Source of the DNA: Sympetrum striolatum
Taxonomy: Eukaryota > Arthropoda > Insecta > Odonata > Libellulidae
DNA length: 64,000 bases
Reading direction: 5' to 3'
NCBI GenBank assembly: GCA_947579665.1
Contig: OX388347.1
Coordinates: 38,324,943-38,388,942 of the forward strand
The position numbers were made by a program, and so were the translations under genes. Below the pieces are notes generated by a model, which was not told where the DNA came from, searched no databases, and worked only from the letters and a program-made list of their open reading frames with translations. Shown here piece after piece: positions 22,726-36,357 of the stretch (within the stretch, counting starts at the first letter, position 1; every line of letters starts with the position of its first letter).

Positions 22726-25700
22726 TTACAGACTGTCCAATATTTGATCAACCTCTAAGATTTTATTTACTTTTACCCAAGATTTATCCGGCATCATAGT
22801 AAGAATTGGATTGGGTTTTCTAGGTTACTAAATTATCTGGGTTGGGTTAAACTAAGCAAAATTCACACAATATTATCAAATTAGTTCTCTGTAAGAAGGA
22901 TTTGGGAGGTATGGAATCCTTTTGGAATGTCTGAAAGTTTTTGTTTTCCCTCCATGCTTCATGAATACCCTTTGAATTTGATTTAGAATACGGAGTGTAA
23001 ACTTGTATTTAAAAGTATAAATAAATTGAAAACGAGGATTTTTTGTTTCCGAGACCGATATTAGATTCTTTGCACTAAAATTATGCATATAGTCCATCAA
23101 ATCGATGGAATAGAATTTAGAGTTATAAAACCTATTTTTTCACTTGTGAATGTTATGAGTATTCGCCCGCAAGCCTCTATTTGAGGAGGAAATTGATGAA
23201 GGGCCTTGATATGGAAATCAGAGGATTGACGAAATCCTTGGTTTGCTTTATGAGAAGTGCACTCTAAGAAAGTGGGATATTAAATGATTGGGGATCTTTG
23301 AGATGTGGGTGTGGCGTAGGATGGAAAAAGTAGGCTTGGTTGATGAAGGAACAAACGAGTAAGTGCAATAGAAGGCGGGAGAAGAAGGGATTTTAATTGA
23401 AGAAATAAGTTGGAGGCGGAGGAAGTGTGTGGGTAAAATATTGAGAGGATGGATTGGTAAAGAAAGCAATTGAAGGTGGGATGGAAGGAAAAGACAAAGG
23501 GGTAAACAAAGACATGTCTGTTGGGTGATATAAAGGGCGGAATGTGTAAACGAGAAGTAAAAGCAAGGGATTGTATGGAGTTTCAAGTTACATGACGCTC
23601 CTGATAGGTAAGAAATTTATGTCTGCATGTCATACCTGAAGAATTTTTCTAAATTTAATGTATTAGTGATTCAATATCGTTGTTATTTACTAATATCGTT
23701 GTGATGTATAACTTTTCTTCCACATTGCTATCTTTCTGAGTAAATGAAATACAATTTACTAAACACTTCAAAAAGACAACCTTAGAATTAACATTCACTA
23801 GTTTCAATATAGCTGTTACTAGAATATTTATATTCTAATCACCAACGATCGTCTACAGCTAATGGCCAACGAAGAGAGATGCATTATTAAAGATCTTAAC
23901 TATACTATTGGAAAATTCATGTTCATTCTAGAAATAATGTATTAATCGATATAGAGTAAGGACAAATTCAATTTTGTAATGTAGGGGTTTTCTTGTCCCA
24001 AAATGAAGTTAAAATGGATTAAAAGAAGTCGATGTTAGAAGGATAATGAAATATCGTGTATTTAAATTCTTGCAGCTGGAATATTTCGTTAATTCGCGCA
24101 TGCAGGGTGAATGTGAAAAAAGATCGAATAAAGCAAAAGACGAATTGTTTGAAGTAAAACAACTTGATATGCACCAGTGACTGAAGCAAAACAAAGTATG
24201 TGATAACAAAACACATTGAGAATTGCTAATTGGAATCATTGGAATCCCTTCGCGGAAGAACATGGCGAGGTCAACAATTATGACTGTAAATTTTTGATCA
24301 GGCAGAAATTCGAGTTGCATAGTGATTCAGGAAACATCCAGAATTAAACATATTTTACAATGTTTATTTAACCTACTGTAGGCAATAAACCATACTTACA
24401 AGACATCTTTTCTCTTCGTGTAATCGCAATGCTGATTAAATGACCCAGTATGTAACAAACTAAAATTTAGCGGGGCCCTTGATTAAAATGGTAAAAGAAG
24501 GATGAATACTGGACGGAGAGAATGAGCGGCGTATAGCTCTAGGGGAGGTGCGCGTCAGGGTGAAGCAATCGATAGCTGCGCACATGAAAGTACAACGAAT
24601 CGATCTTCAGGATCGATTGTTTCCCTAAGAAAAGGAGGAATCAGCAGTTAATTTTTGAGACGATAGATTGGAAGAGTGAATTAGTCATTACACTTCTGTC
24701 GTAGCCTGTAAATGAGTCAGGACCAAACACGTCATCTGCGACTATATTTCTAGAAAGCAAGAGAATGCTACTTCAAATTATGTATACCTTATTAGTTCTG
24801 TTGATCAGAATCCACCAATTAGATTATTATTCCTGCTTTATTTATTTTTGTAAGCCGAACATCCCATTTCGCAATATTCGTTATATATACGATAGTTTTA
24901 GATTGAGTTGCTAAACCGATGCAATGGAGTCACGCTATGATTATAGAAGTACAAAATAAAAATGCTAAATATAAAGTTATAAACTAAATACGTTACTAAT
25001 TCCCGGATTTATGAGACATTATAATCATTATTAATTGAAAATATTAGTTATTAAAATGTATGGCTATATATCACTTATTACTACTCATTTTATGGTGGGT
25101 TTTTAATAGATGGTCTTCAAACTATCATTTGGTATTAATTGAAATTATGCCTTGGTTTTTAAGATTAAGTTATGTTAAAAGATTTATTTATTTTGTTCTA
25201 TGGGTTACCGGCATCGATAAATTTGCTACAACTTCTTAATCTTGATAGATCTTTATGTAATTCATCCTAGTAGATTTAAACCTTTACTTAGATATTCACC
25301 ATCACGCTTAAAACGTACAAAAATTAATAGTGCCCTAACAGTTAGCGGTTCTCCCTCAAAGAACTGTGTGACGATTGCTATGGCTCGTATATATTGCCCT
25401 CCAATGTTGGAACCTTCTAGTATATCTTGAACATGAAGGATTTCAAAGAATAAACAAAAAATATTCTCTAAATAGCATTCTTACAGTAGAAAAGTAACCG
25501 TAACATATATTTATGTAACCGAAGGTGCCCCAATTAGAAATATTTTCAATAAATGGGAAATGATCATGACTTGAGGACTAATTCAGCGGTCGAGCTTCCA
25601 CATCGGTGATTCTTTACCGTTACCCTTTTGGAGAATTTCTTGAATAATATACCTGAAATAGGGCAGAGCTTTCCAATTGGACTGTTGCAAGGAAGTTTGT

Positions 25701-26596
25701 GGAATCGACATTAATAAACTTTAATAGGTTTTGTTTTATATCCGACCCGCGATGCATTTTTTTCGTAAAGAGCCCTTTTTCAAAAAATAAGTTCAGATTC
25801 CTGCTGCGTATGTAAGAACAAATGTGAAGATTGATTCAATTCCTCTTTTGGGGGTCTTGCGCCTCAGGCACCTATGATTTATAGAACACAGAAGGCTAGC
25901 CGGAGAGGGAAGTTGCTACAGAAAGATTCCAAATAGGCGACTTGGTCTAGTTACGATGGACTTCGATACGCCACAGCTCACGCGAAATGAAAAGAACGAC
26001 TCATTTCATTCCCGGAAATCCGCCTCTTCGCATGCATTTCCTTAAAACTACAGCGGATCCCTCCTCGAAATAAGATAGACCGCTGATTAAACGAGGAAAG
26101 CAAAGGAAATTGCCGCGATCTAGATGAAGGAGGAACGGCGAGAGTGATGAGGGGCCGAGAAGAAAGAGAGATGCAGGAGAGAAGGTTGATGAAAAAAGGC
26201 ATTGCGGGGAGATGAAAACGTCGGAGATTGGAAGAAAGAGAAGACGCCCAGGGGAAAGTGGGAGTTGCGGCCGTCTGCAAAAAAGAGTCCGACATGTGCG
26301 TGCGGAGGACTCGCAGCGGTGGAAAGAAGCGGCAGGTGCGTGCGTTAGTTGCACAAAAGGGGGAAAGGCCCATTCACGTCGGCTTATAACTTAAAGTAAT
26401 TACTTAAGGTAAAAGAGTTGGTGGAACCGTTTCATATCCAGGGCTCGATTCGGCCCCTGGAGAAATTCTTTCGCTTTTATTCAACAATTCGGTTGCTAGG
26501 GTTTCGGGGTGGGGAAAAAAAGACGACGATATTATCGTTATGGGAGGGTGACGCAAGTTCCGTCAGGCTTTTGTCAAGTTTTGCAGTACTTTTGGT
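22726..26596. other. AT-rich spacer with two purine-skewed patches
   Basis: 23230-23580 is G/A-rich on the + strand; a 112-codon minus-strand frame there is Leu/Ser/Pro-rich by composition. 26000-26400 is GC-richer, with overlapping frames of 117 and 131 codons on the minus strand and none recognised. The rest is AT-rich without identifiable genes. Confidence 0.45.
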
Positions 26597-27075
26597 GTAT
26601 TTTGAGTTACTTAGTGGTATTAAATGCTTTATGGCAAAATTAATTCTTATTTTACTCACAGGTTAAGTACGTAAGAAAGTATATCAGATGCATTTTCGAA
26701 TTTGAAGATATTTCTTAAAATTTAGTACCCATACTGATTCCGATTTCAATATATCAGAAGCATTATTTCATTGGCCTACGTTATCAAAACCATACCAGAA
26801 TATAATGAGGAAAATTTATAACGGATTTAACCTTTTCCTTAAACATTATAATCTGGTTTGAGTATTAAAAGTTGCTTAGCAGTATCACTTATATTAATTC
26901 TTATATTAATTCTTAATTAATTTTAATTCTTATATTTACACAAATGTAAACTAGGTATGAATGTAACACAAATGCATTTTCAAATGCGAAAATATTTCTT
27001 GAAATTTAGTCCCTATGCTGATCCTAATTTGCAAACATCGGAAGCATTATTTCATTGAACTAAGTTTTCAAAATT
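26597..27075. repeat. Two-copy tandem duplication, about 284-bp period
   Basis: TGCATTTTCGAATTTGAAGA (from about 26689) through AGAAGCATTATTTCATTGG is repeated from about 26973 as TGCATTTTCAAATGCGAAAA through GGAAGCATTATTTCATTGA. Substitutions and small indels show the duplication is old. Non-coding. Confidence 0.8.
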
Positions 27076-28646
27076 ATGCACAAATTTCACGAGCCACAAT
27101 AATATTGTCCAGTTATGTAGATAGGGATTTACTTGCAATGACACATAGCTGATAAGAATATGGATAGATGTTTTAGAAATGTATGCTTTCTTTAATTATA
27201 GCGAAAAACTGTTGCAGGATGTCAAAATTCTGAGGCAATAAAAGGTTGCAGAAGATATCGGTGGAGATATTTTTTCAAAAACTGCAATCGATGTTTTCTA
27301 TACAAATATGTATTCATTTACATATTATACCTTAAATTTAATATGCATTACTGTCATAAATATATACCACATTTATCGCTTGAGTTTTGGTTACACAGTG
27401 TGGCGTGTCTCTGGATTACTATTGAGTGATAATTTCAATAAATTATGCTTAGAGTTGAGAATATACACGAATATATAGAATGTTGATGGATTTTATTCAG
27501 CGAATGATTGACGACTCGAGAAATATTTTCTGCTCACTTTTCTCACGGGAAGATAATCTTATGACATGAACAGCAAAGAGGAAATAAACTTAGTGGCTAA
27601 CATTTGATAAATGATCGATGTGCTATTACTTTTCTTTAGGTATGCCTTTACAATAAGATCATCACATACAGCGATTCTTAGGCTCTTGAGATCCACTGCC
27701 AACGACATTTTCGGCCACGGAAAATATCTGTCCTCTTTTCATGGGCTACCAACGGACGCCTAACGAATGTTTCGGAGGTTGCTATGCTGGAGCAAGTACG
27801 AAAGCAGGAATAGCTCAAAAATAACCTAACTAAGATAGCTTCTGCCTTGCTTTTGCTTTATATTATAGGAAATGATAGAGTTTGACTTCTTTCATATGTA
27901 TTTTAAGTTTGGCAAAATCAGAAAAATAGCTCATCGGTTAAGGAAAATTATCACAGAGCGAATTGTCTTCGGAGGTTATGGTCAGAATCACGTTTTTTTA
28001 ATTATAATAATGCAACATTATTGATTGTTACAGAACACATAATTTAGCAATAACAATCAATTATGATACCTCCTAGGTACAACACAATAATAAGAATACA
28101 GTGCAATACATTCTTTTTATCATTCTGAGTAAAACTACAGTACAATAGTCTCAATGATTAAATTCTTGGGAGATAATTACTAATTGGACTTGTCAGCAGG
28201 TGCCAGACTTTAAAATAAATTGAATATGATCCCTCAAATAGGTTAATATCAATTACATTTTACATACATTTCACATTATACATTTACGTAATAAAACCTT
28301 TATCTTGTATTGTATATCCATTCCATTAATTTATATTTAAGAGTATTTATATTCTCTATGTTTCTTCAACCCCTTGGAAGTTTATTCAGTGTAGTAGGTA
28401 TTTTAATGCATCTATTATTTCTTCCTATTTCAGGGTTGTAAATATTTCGATTAGGTGACCGATATGCCTGACGTTAACTCTTCGAACCGATACCAGGCGC
28501 CAAAATAGAACATTCTTACGATTCTCTAGGAAAAGATTGTCACAATATTCAGTGATAAAGAGGTTTAAAAAGTGACACCTTCAACTGTTGATGATTCCAT
28601 TTATCTTCTTCCTCATCTATAAAGTATTCAGTCTGTATGAAGTCGG
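27076..28646. other. AT-rich spacer
   Basis: Nothing recognised. Confidence 0.5.
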
Positions 28647-29071
28647 CATTCAGCCAGTTGGTAGCTCATCCCCTTTAGTATTAGCTGCCAAGGACTATTT
28701 GGGCTGTGTAAGGCTTACTATATTGGCAAGATGAGGAGTGAGGTAGTAAGCTATAAGCGGAACATGTCAACATAAGTTAAGCATAATGACTCTACGAGTT
28801 ACTTTTTTCTTAGCATTTCATGAGGTGAGTATTAATTCTTGTCATTATGAAGAGTGACTTATATCTCAGTATCTTTTATTTTATCACAGCCATGAACAAT
28901 ACAGTGACGAAAGTAAATGAAATATTAAATTTTGTCATTATAAGAAGTCACTCATATCTCAGTAATTTTCATGTCATTATAGCAATGAACAAAATTGTGT
29001 CGAAAGTAAATGAAACATACATGACGATACATTTTCTCCATCCTGTACCAAAATTATCTTCCTTGGTGTAG
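28647..29071 (+). repeat. Dispersed repeat R1, copy 2 (internally duplicated)
   Basis: Follows copy 1 from CATTCAGCC through GAGGAGTGAGGTAGT, GCGGAACATGTC, CTTAGCATTTCATG, GACGAAAGTAAATGA and CCTGTACCAAAAT to CTTCCTTGG. An internal segment of roughly 95 bp, which includes CATATCTCAGTA...GAACAA...GAAAGTAAATGAAA, is present twice in tandem, making this copy longer. Confidence 0.75.
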
Positions 29072-29089
29072 TTTCATATAATGAGGCAA

Positions 29090-29700
29090 CACACGTCTGG
29101 ATATAGCGCTCCGAAAATTGTTTTCGATCGCCTCATTTCCTTCGCATGAAAGGTGCAAAAAAGTTCACTAACAACAGTATGAAATGACGCGAGCGAGTCG
29201 GCGCGATTTCGGCGCAGCGTTGTTTAGTTTTCGCATTCGTACAGAAGCAAGGCGAACCCACCGAACTGTTTGCTTTAAACTAAGGCTCTTTACAAAATGG
29301 TGCTCGGGATAATTAACATTTTATCGAGGAAAAATAACGCGCACATCGAATTGGAGGCAAACAGCTCGTGTTGGCATTCCGAGCGCATCGGCGCGGCACC
29401 CAGAACAGCTGCTGAGAGTGAAGCGAATCGAAAAACACATCCGAAGCGAGATTCTCTCACCACGGAGGAAAGCATCTGTTCCATTTTTGTCCAACGCACT
29501 TGATTTTAATAATGAGTCCGGCGGAGGGCGGTTTTGGATCGGAAGATGAAATGATACGATTGTGGTCGGCGAAGAGTGTGTTTTTCTATTTTCCCGAACT
29601 CTTGCCCCCTGGGATGGAAAGCTGGGAAGTTTGGCTGCATGTCTCGTGTGAAGTATTACAGTGGGAAGTCTCTACGCGCTGGATCCATTAGGGCTAAGCA
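29090..29700. other. CpG-rich patch
   Basis: CG dinucleotides are frequent (GACGCGAGCGAGTCGGCGCG, GCGCATCGGCGCGGC). Plus-strand frames run at 29297-29503 and 29500-29691, and a minus-strand frame covers 29290-29499. None has a recognised domain. A promoter or first exon of an unseen gene, or a conserved non-coding element, is possible. Confidence 0.4.
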
Positions 29701-31510
29701 TTTTCCCATCTATAGGAATGAGGATATAGGTTTTGAAGGAATCTGAATGACGATTCATCTGGCTATTTATTACAATTGATACTTCATCTTTTCAAAGTTA
29801 AATCTATGTAGAAATTTACTCGTGTCTTAAGGTTTATTTCATCGAAGTAGGTTAATTGGAATTATAGGCTTGCCTCCATCACAAAGTTTTGAATGGAATA
29901 GTTTGTTGATATTCAGAGTAGAATAGATTTTAATAAGATGAAGGCAGTGCCGAGTTAAAAAAATTGCATCAGTAGTAGTAACTGATGAAATTACAAAAGG
30001 AATGGTATTGAATAAGGAATATTGAGGCATATGACCCTACCAAAAGAACTGTCATAGTAACTGTAGTGATTGATGGTAATATTAACACATAGCAACGTGT
30101 AAACTGTTAAAAAGAAGGATATTTGAAATTGTTACTAATTATTATTAACTTCGATAAATTTGACTAATTTAATGAATTGTCTTCTTCTATAATACTCTGT
30201 TTTGTCTCTCGTTTGCAAGAAAAGTCAAATAATTATACATTACTGTAGTTGTCATCTCACTGTTATCATTTCATTATTTTATAATTATTGAGTTTTAGTT
30301 TAGTATATGAATTTTTGTATAATCGCTATTTACGAACTACAAATTAATACACCTCTGATAAAATTTCCATATCTCAGGAATTTAAATTCTAAATAGTCAT
30401 TCTCACAACTACTTGATGTTTTTCGTCACTAAAATTTAACGGAAGAATATTATCAAACATTCATAACCGCATTAATTTGCTTGATTGTTCTTTAGTCACC
30501 TGTAAGAGATTCTTTCTGTTTTTATAATTTATGTATAATACGTTTCCTTTTTTAAGGACATATATAATTATTCCATTAGCGACCGTGAGACTTGCAACAA
30601 TGGCGAAACATAACAATGAGTGACGCGAACAAGCTCGCTCTCTCTCTCTCAGCGAAGTTCGAGCTCAGCATTGTTGGGGAAACACGCGAAATAGTCTTAC
30701 ACCAACGCAGCCATTAATCATCGTAATTAAGGAGGATGACTTCATGAACCAGTACAAAATGAATATTTATGAAATAACATCCGAAGCAGTAATTTATTTC
30801 CTCTCCCCGTTTTCGTACCAGCTCTTAAAAGATTCCGGAATGTAGAAAGCAAACAATCGAGGTTAAAACCAACATTTTCCAGGCTCATTCGAACGAGAGA
30901 GCTATTAACGCAAGTGTTTGCACGGACGTTTCATTTTAAAGGTTCGCGAGAGCAAACGGAAGGGAAAAAATCGCGAAAGAGGATCGTATAAGAAACAACA
31001 AAATTGTTTCGGACGAAGAGAGCGATTTTTTTCGGTCGAAATTTGCATTTTTTTCCGGCGCGGAAGAACTGGCCGTACGCATTCTGCGATACTCAGGGTC
31101 TCCCCCTCAGGGGCAGACGCTCACTGATCACCAACCGAACCCTCTGCGAAAAAAGGGAGATAAAAAGGGGATAGCCATCACACGTCAATGCGTATAGCAG
31201 GTTTACGCATTCTTCCGTACCGTGGAACACACATCGTTCCACAATTTCATGCGGAGGGAAGAGAGTCGAAGACGGAGGGGTTGGTGCCGCGGGCGGACAA
31301 AGGGGAAGGTCTCAGGAATGAATGACGTAGGCACCGAGATAAAGGGGATGAAAGGAGAAGTGGAGTAATAGATGAATTTAGGGAAGAAAAAGGATCGGGG
31401 TTCCGAATGGTTATCGTTCACTTTCAACTAGTTCGTTCTTCCCAATGTTCCTTATCCCATACATAAATGTTTACTTGTATTTGGGTGCATACAAAATATA
31501 GTTGAAATCC
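29701..31510. other. Spacer with GC-richer segment 30.57-31.43 kb
   Basis: 29701-30560 is AT-rich and empty. 30570-30720 is CG-rich with a short CT run and AACAATG/CATTGTT flanks. 30890-31430 is GC-richer with short frames only (30918-31127 +, 31203-31427 -). Confidence 0.45.
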
Positions 31511-31682
31511 AATCAGTAAGTTGAAAGGGAATCTGTAGTTGAACATAATGAAATTCAACATTGACTATTAGTAAACATGGTGTAGAGTTGGGTTCGATTG
31601 AGTCATAATTTTCAAATGTTAAATAATGGTTAATGTTTAATTTCATTATGTTCAACTACAGATTACCAACAATTTACTGACT
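31511..31682. mobile_element. MITE-like foldback with long inverted repeats
   Basis: A perfect 26-bp inverted pair (core CTGTAGTTGAACATAATG) occupies 31530-31555 and 31639-31664. It continues inward through CAACATTGAC/TTAATGTTTA and outward through TCAGTAA/TTACTGA, giving imperfect arms of up to about 65 bp around a short centre. The absence of coding sequence fits a non-autonomous DNA transposon. Confidence 0.75.
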
Positions 31683-33469
31683 AAACTTATACTCACAGAG
31701 ATAAGAATCTCAGAACCAGTCAAATTTCGCTTATGACAGATTTTACTTACACATTACGAGCCAAAATATCGCCTCGCTGCCAACATAAGGAAGGATAAAT
31801 CGGTTACAAGCAAGTTCTTCGAAAGCAAATTTTTCGGAAATAGACCACTTGCTCCCAAAAATGCCGCGTGCAAAGTCCATAACCAACCCAACCTACATAC
31901 CTTCACTGAGAAAAATTCAAATCCGAATCAGTTCCTCTAAAATAAATCTTGGATAACTTCAGATTCATTACAGTGGTCTATTTTCGAAGATTTTCTCATT
32001 TGAAGAATTGATCGTTCGAAGACTTTGCCAGTAACCGAATATTTCAAGTATTAGAATGTCCGTTCCCGCAGGCATATCCTGTTAGTAATAAATGTCCGTA
32101 AATATTTTCTTATTCGTAATGGTCCAAAATATTAATGTTTAGGTTCCTCGCGGCGAAAATTTACCCTGAAAGCATCCTTAAATTACTTTAACGTAAATAT
32201 ATCCCATCACTTTCCAATCGTTTCTTAAATCTGTTATTATTCATCTATCTTTTTATCACTAATTATGACAAATTTCTGTATTTTTCTCTCCATATAGATA
32301 ATATTTGCAACTATATATTTGAAATATACTGGTCATGAGCTGAAAACCTTAATTTCCCATTTTCCCGAATTTATTGTCTCGTAATTTTCCTTTAATATAA
32401 TTCCAAAAATCTATCGTCCTCCATCATAAAATATTTATCCAATGTCTTTACGAGAATGTAACGTTTGTTTTGAAAAATAATAGTTCGAATATAAGAAAAC
32501 ATTTAGGCTGGAGAGGTCGCGTAACCTTTACAATCTAAACATGTTTCCGTTTTTCTTATAAATACATATTATATCGATAAAATAATGTACGATGTATCTG
32601 AGCGGGATTTTGATGAGGTTGTATTTAGTTGGAATAATGTATTTTCTACCCTTATCCATTTTTCAGAGAGTTATGCGGATGGAAAGTAATGCTTCTATGA
32701 GAAAACAAATTACCAATAAATATGTATAACTAATTAAAACTGACTAAGAACAAAAGCGTGATATTAATTGCATTGAATTTCCGTTTTAGGGGTAGAGAGG
32801 ATTCTGTCAGTCAGACTTTCTACGCAGACCGGTCATATTCCAAAATTTTGTGAAAATGCAATGTTTTTGGTTAGCCGCCATAATTCGACTGATGTAATAT
32901 CTTTCGTACGAATTTTTGTGCAGGATTGAGGAAAATTAACCTTTCTTTTACTTTCTTTTCACTCTTTGCCTTGGTTGGTACAGTATGTTGAGTTCTGAAT
33001 GATGTTGAATAATAGCATTCGTTTTTGCGACTTATAATTGAATGTTGTGAAAAAAGTTATTCATAGGATCATCAAGGTCTACTTATGTAGATTATTATCA
33101 TTTGTTACACTGCGGGAAAACTACATAGATTAGTTTTTGCCATTCAGTAGGTTGATGGGAACTGAAATTCCCTATTCAATTTCATTACTTTTCCTTCTTA
33201 GTATCTTACCCGAATCCTTTATGTCATCTAAAATATTTAGCCTTTGTCTTCTTTTCTGTGTAGTCCCTTGTATTCTTATGTGAATCACCTTCTTCAGCAG
33301 TCCTTCTCTTCTCTATATTAGACCTATCCATTTCCTCCGTCGACGCTTAATTATTTCAATTATTACTCTCTCTTCACCAACCATCTACGGCATCTCCCTA
33401 TTAGTTTTTTTATCAATCCAACTTACGTTCTCTGTTCTACGCAGCGTTCACATATCGAACGAAATTTTT
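31683..33469. other. AT-rich spacer
   Basis: Nothing recognised. Confidence 0.5.
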
Positions 33470-33530
33470 AAAGTGAAACTACCTCACTCCTATTCTTGCG
33501 TAGTATACCTCATTCCTTTTCGGAGCATTC
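33470..33530 (-). repeat. Dispersed repeat R1, fragment 4
   Basis: On the minus strand, GGAATGAGGTATACTACG...GGAGTGAGGTAGT matches the central part of R1. Flanking parts are not convincing. Confidence 0.5.
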
Positions 33531-36317
33531 AATAGTGAATCGATTCATTAGAGCCTTCGAGCCAATGATTTTACAGTGATTGTTTCATAGAAATGGATAA
33601 TTTTGACTTGTTAGTCCTCCAACTAAAAAAGAGATATGTATGGTATTACTGTATATATTTGTGTATAGGCCGAGTTTTTCAGTACATTTTTTTCTGCTGG
33701 TAAAGGTCTCCTTAGCTAATACTTGAGTGAAGGTTTCATTTACCTGTTTTCAGGTGGAAAAAGTCTGACGTAGCCGCAAATCGGCTTTTAAATTCCTCAC
33801 CTGCTCAATTAACTATTCTTTGCCAATTTTCTCCTACTAACCTACTGATACCTCAATTACTGTAATTTTATTGGTATTTTTTATTTTGAAATTTACCAGT
33901 ACCTGCTACATTTCCCACTCTATGCGTATACTCGAGCCAATTAATTTTCCTAGTTATCGTGATAAAATTAAATTCCCCGGCTTTTATTCGGGTCGGCTTA
34001 TACTCATGTTTACACGGTAACCAAGAGCATGTTAGTTACTACTCAAGAAAAAGAGGTTATTCTTGGGAGAGAAGTATATGAAAACATTTAAAGTCAAAAA
34101 AGTGCTATTCCAGAAATCGAACATGTTGGGTAGTGATATCTATAGAAACTCATCCAGTCTGATAGTGAGAGGGAGAAGAAAGGAGGTGATAAATTAATTG
34201 AGAGAAGGAAAGGAATAGGGGAAAGAGAAGAAGTTGAGCAGAATAGGAATGGCAGAGATGGGGAGATAAATATGTTGAAGGAATGGATGTGCATGCGGAA
34301 TGAGGGAGAAATGCGATGCGATGAGATAAGAGATGCAACGAGAGCGAAAAAAATTAAGCCGAATGCAAGCAGGGATGGAGATTCTGGGAAGAACAAACGG
34401 ATGGATTGCAGAAAGAGAGAGAGAAGGATACAGCGAGGATGTGAAGGAGGAAAGAAAGACAGGGAGATAAAGGAAGTGAGGAAGTAATGAAATTAGAAAT
34501 GAAATATTCACAAGTTTTGTCATATAACGAGAAGAATGGAAGAATAGCGAAAGAGATCATTTAGTTTCTTCCGAAGTATAATTATTTTGTAAGGTTTCAA
34601 ACGTTGCTGACCTCTCCTGTCTTGATTGAGTAGCGTCTCTCGTCGTATTCAAGAATGCCGTGGAATTGAAATATACGTTAACCAAGAAAATAAGATTCAT
34701 AATCAAAAATTAGAGTATTAGTTTTCGGTAACCGTAGATACTACACCTCATCTCTCTTGTTATAACCAAAATGTACAGAAAGTCCATAGCTCCTTCAAAC
34801 CCTCATCTTCACTACGATCTAGTGGCCACAGAGATATACATTAGTTCAGTTATGAAATTGTGCTTGACAAGTTTTCATGCGGCAGAGAATTAAAAAAAAC
34901 TTCGCTGAAAAGATAGAGAGTTTGGAATATGGCTGTTAATTAATTAGAAAGATAAAAATCTCCAATAGCTGTCCCTATCGGCGTTCCTCCCCTCTCACCA
35001 GTATGAAATTGATCATGTCATACATTCCAAACTGCGCGATCAAAATTTCTGTTAAACCTACAAGTTGAAAATTTGTCGTTTTCGTTTAGTTCTAAATTTA
35101 TTGGAGTTACTGTAATTGTGCCTTAAAGGTTAAGTTGACAGTGGACACACAAGTTGACAGAACTCCAAAAAGTACCCGATTACTTCGGCTATACCGCTAC
35201 AGCCTCAAGGGCGAAGGAGTTAATGACGATCACAGTTATAGGAAAGAAAAAAACTATGGATATATGTAAAATTTATGAGCTTATATATACCAAAATTTAT
35301 AACGTAAAAGGGAAATTATTCCCACTAAAATAAATTTTTGTATCAAATGGTCATTCTCTCTTCCATTCTATATATATTTGATTATGAATATGTTTGATAA
35401 TTAATTTGATTGCCAAATAACTAATACGCTATTCATATATCTCGGCTACTTGAACGATTCAGAGAATTTTGTGAATCCACAGAATTCCATGTTGAATATA
35501 CGCTCTTAAAACGTGGACGTTGGTTAAGGAAGGACGTCTGACCAAAGGGGGAGCGAAGGCAGCTGCAGGAGGGCGGAAGAACAAAGTTGACAGGAAGGGA
35601 AGTAAGAGACCCGGAGAAACAGCGGAAGATAAGGGAAGGAATGAAGGAACAAGATAGGGAAGAGAAAGGGGAGATTGACAGAGGGAGTATGTGCGCCACG
35701 GGCTGACAGAAATGGAAGCATAAACAGGAAAATGTATAAATAGAGAACAGGAGAGTGAAAGGAAAATAATGTCGAAAGCATGGGAAATCTATCGAAGCTT
35801 AAAAACTATATTTTTCCAGAAAATTTTAATTCGTACTGATCGATCTGGTATTTTCAATGTCATCTAATTCTTAATAGTAATTAATAAAATAAAATATTCG
35901 TAATCTTCCACAGTATGTTTTTTAAGGGCGATTAGTTTCCCAAACGACCCAGCATTATCGATTATTATATTATCTTAGTAGTACATTTTAAATTTCGGTT
36001 GCCTAAACTTATTTTTTCTTCGGAATCAGATGGCAAAAAAATGCATTAGGTCGCAATCTCAAATGTTTTGCATTTGTAATTCCTTAAAAAAATGTTAGAA
36101 ATAAAATATAAACGGACGATAACGTGGAAAGGTATTTTTTATGTAAAATAAAAGTAATTTAAAAAAATGTGGTTTATATTTTAGTAAAAACCAAATTTCT
36201 CACCCAGGTGAAGAAATTTAATTACTTTAATTAACACTTAGTTTAGCTAACCTTTTTTGATTTTAAATTATTTATTCCAACTTGATCCCTTTCATAGGTA
36301 GATGAAACTTCTAATTT
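33531..36317. other. Spacer with two purine-rich patches
   Basis: 34150-34500 and 35520-35770 are G/A-rich on the + strand (GAGAGGGAGAAGAAAGGAGG type). The overlapping Ser/Leu/Pro-rich minus-strand frames of 60-109 codons are compositional artefacts. Elsewhere the sequence is AT-rich and empty. Confidence 0.5.
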
Positions 36318-36357
36318 AACTCTCGGTATTAGTACCTAGTGGGTATTACCGAGAGTT
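36318..36357. repeat. Short hairpin, 11-bp stem
   Basis: AACTCTCGGTA and TACCGAGAGTT flank an 18-bp loop. Confidence 0.85.
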
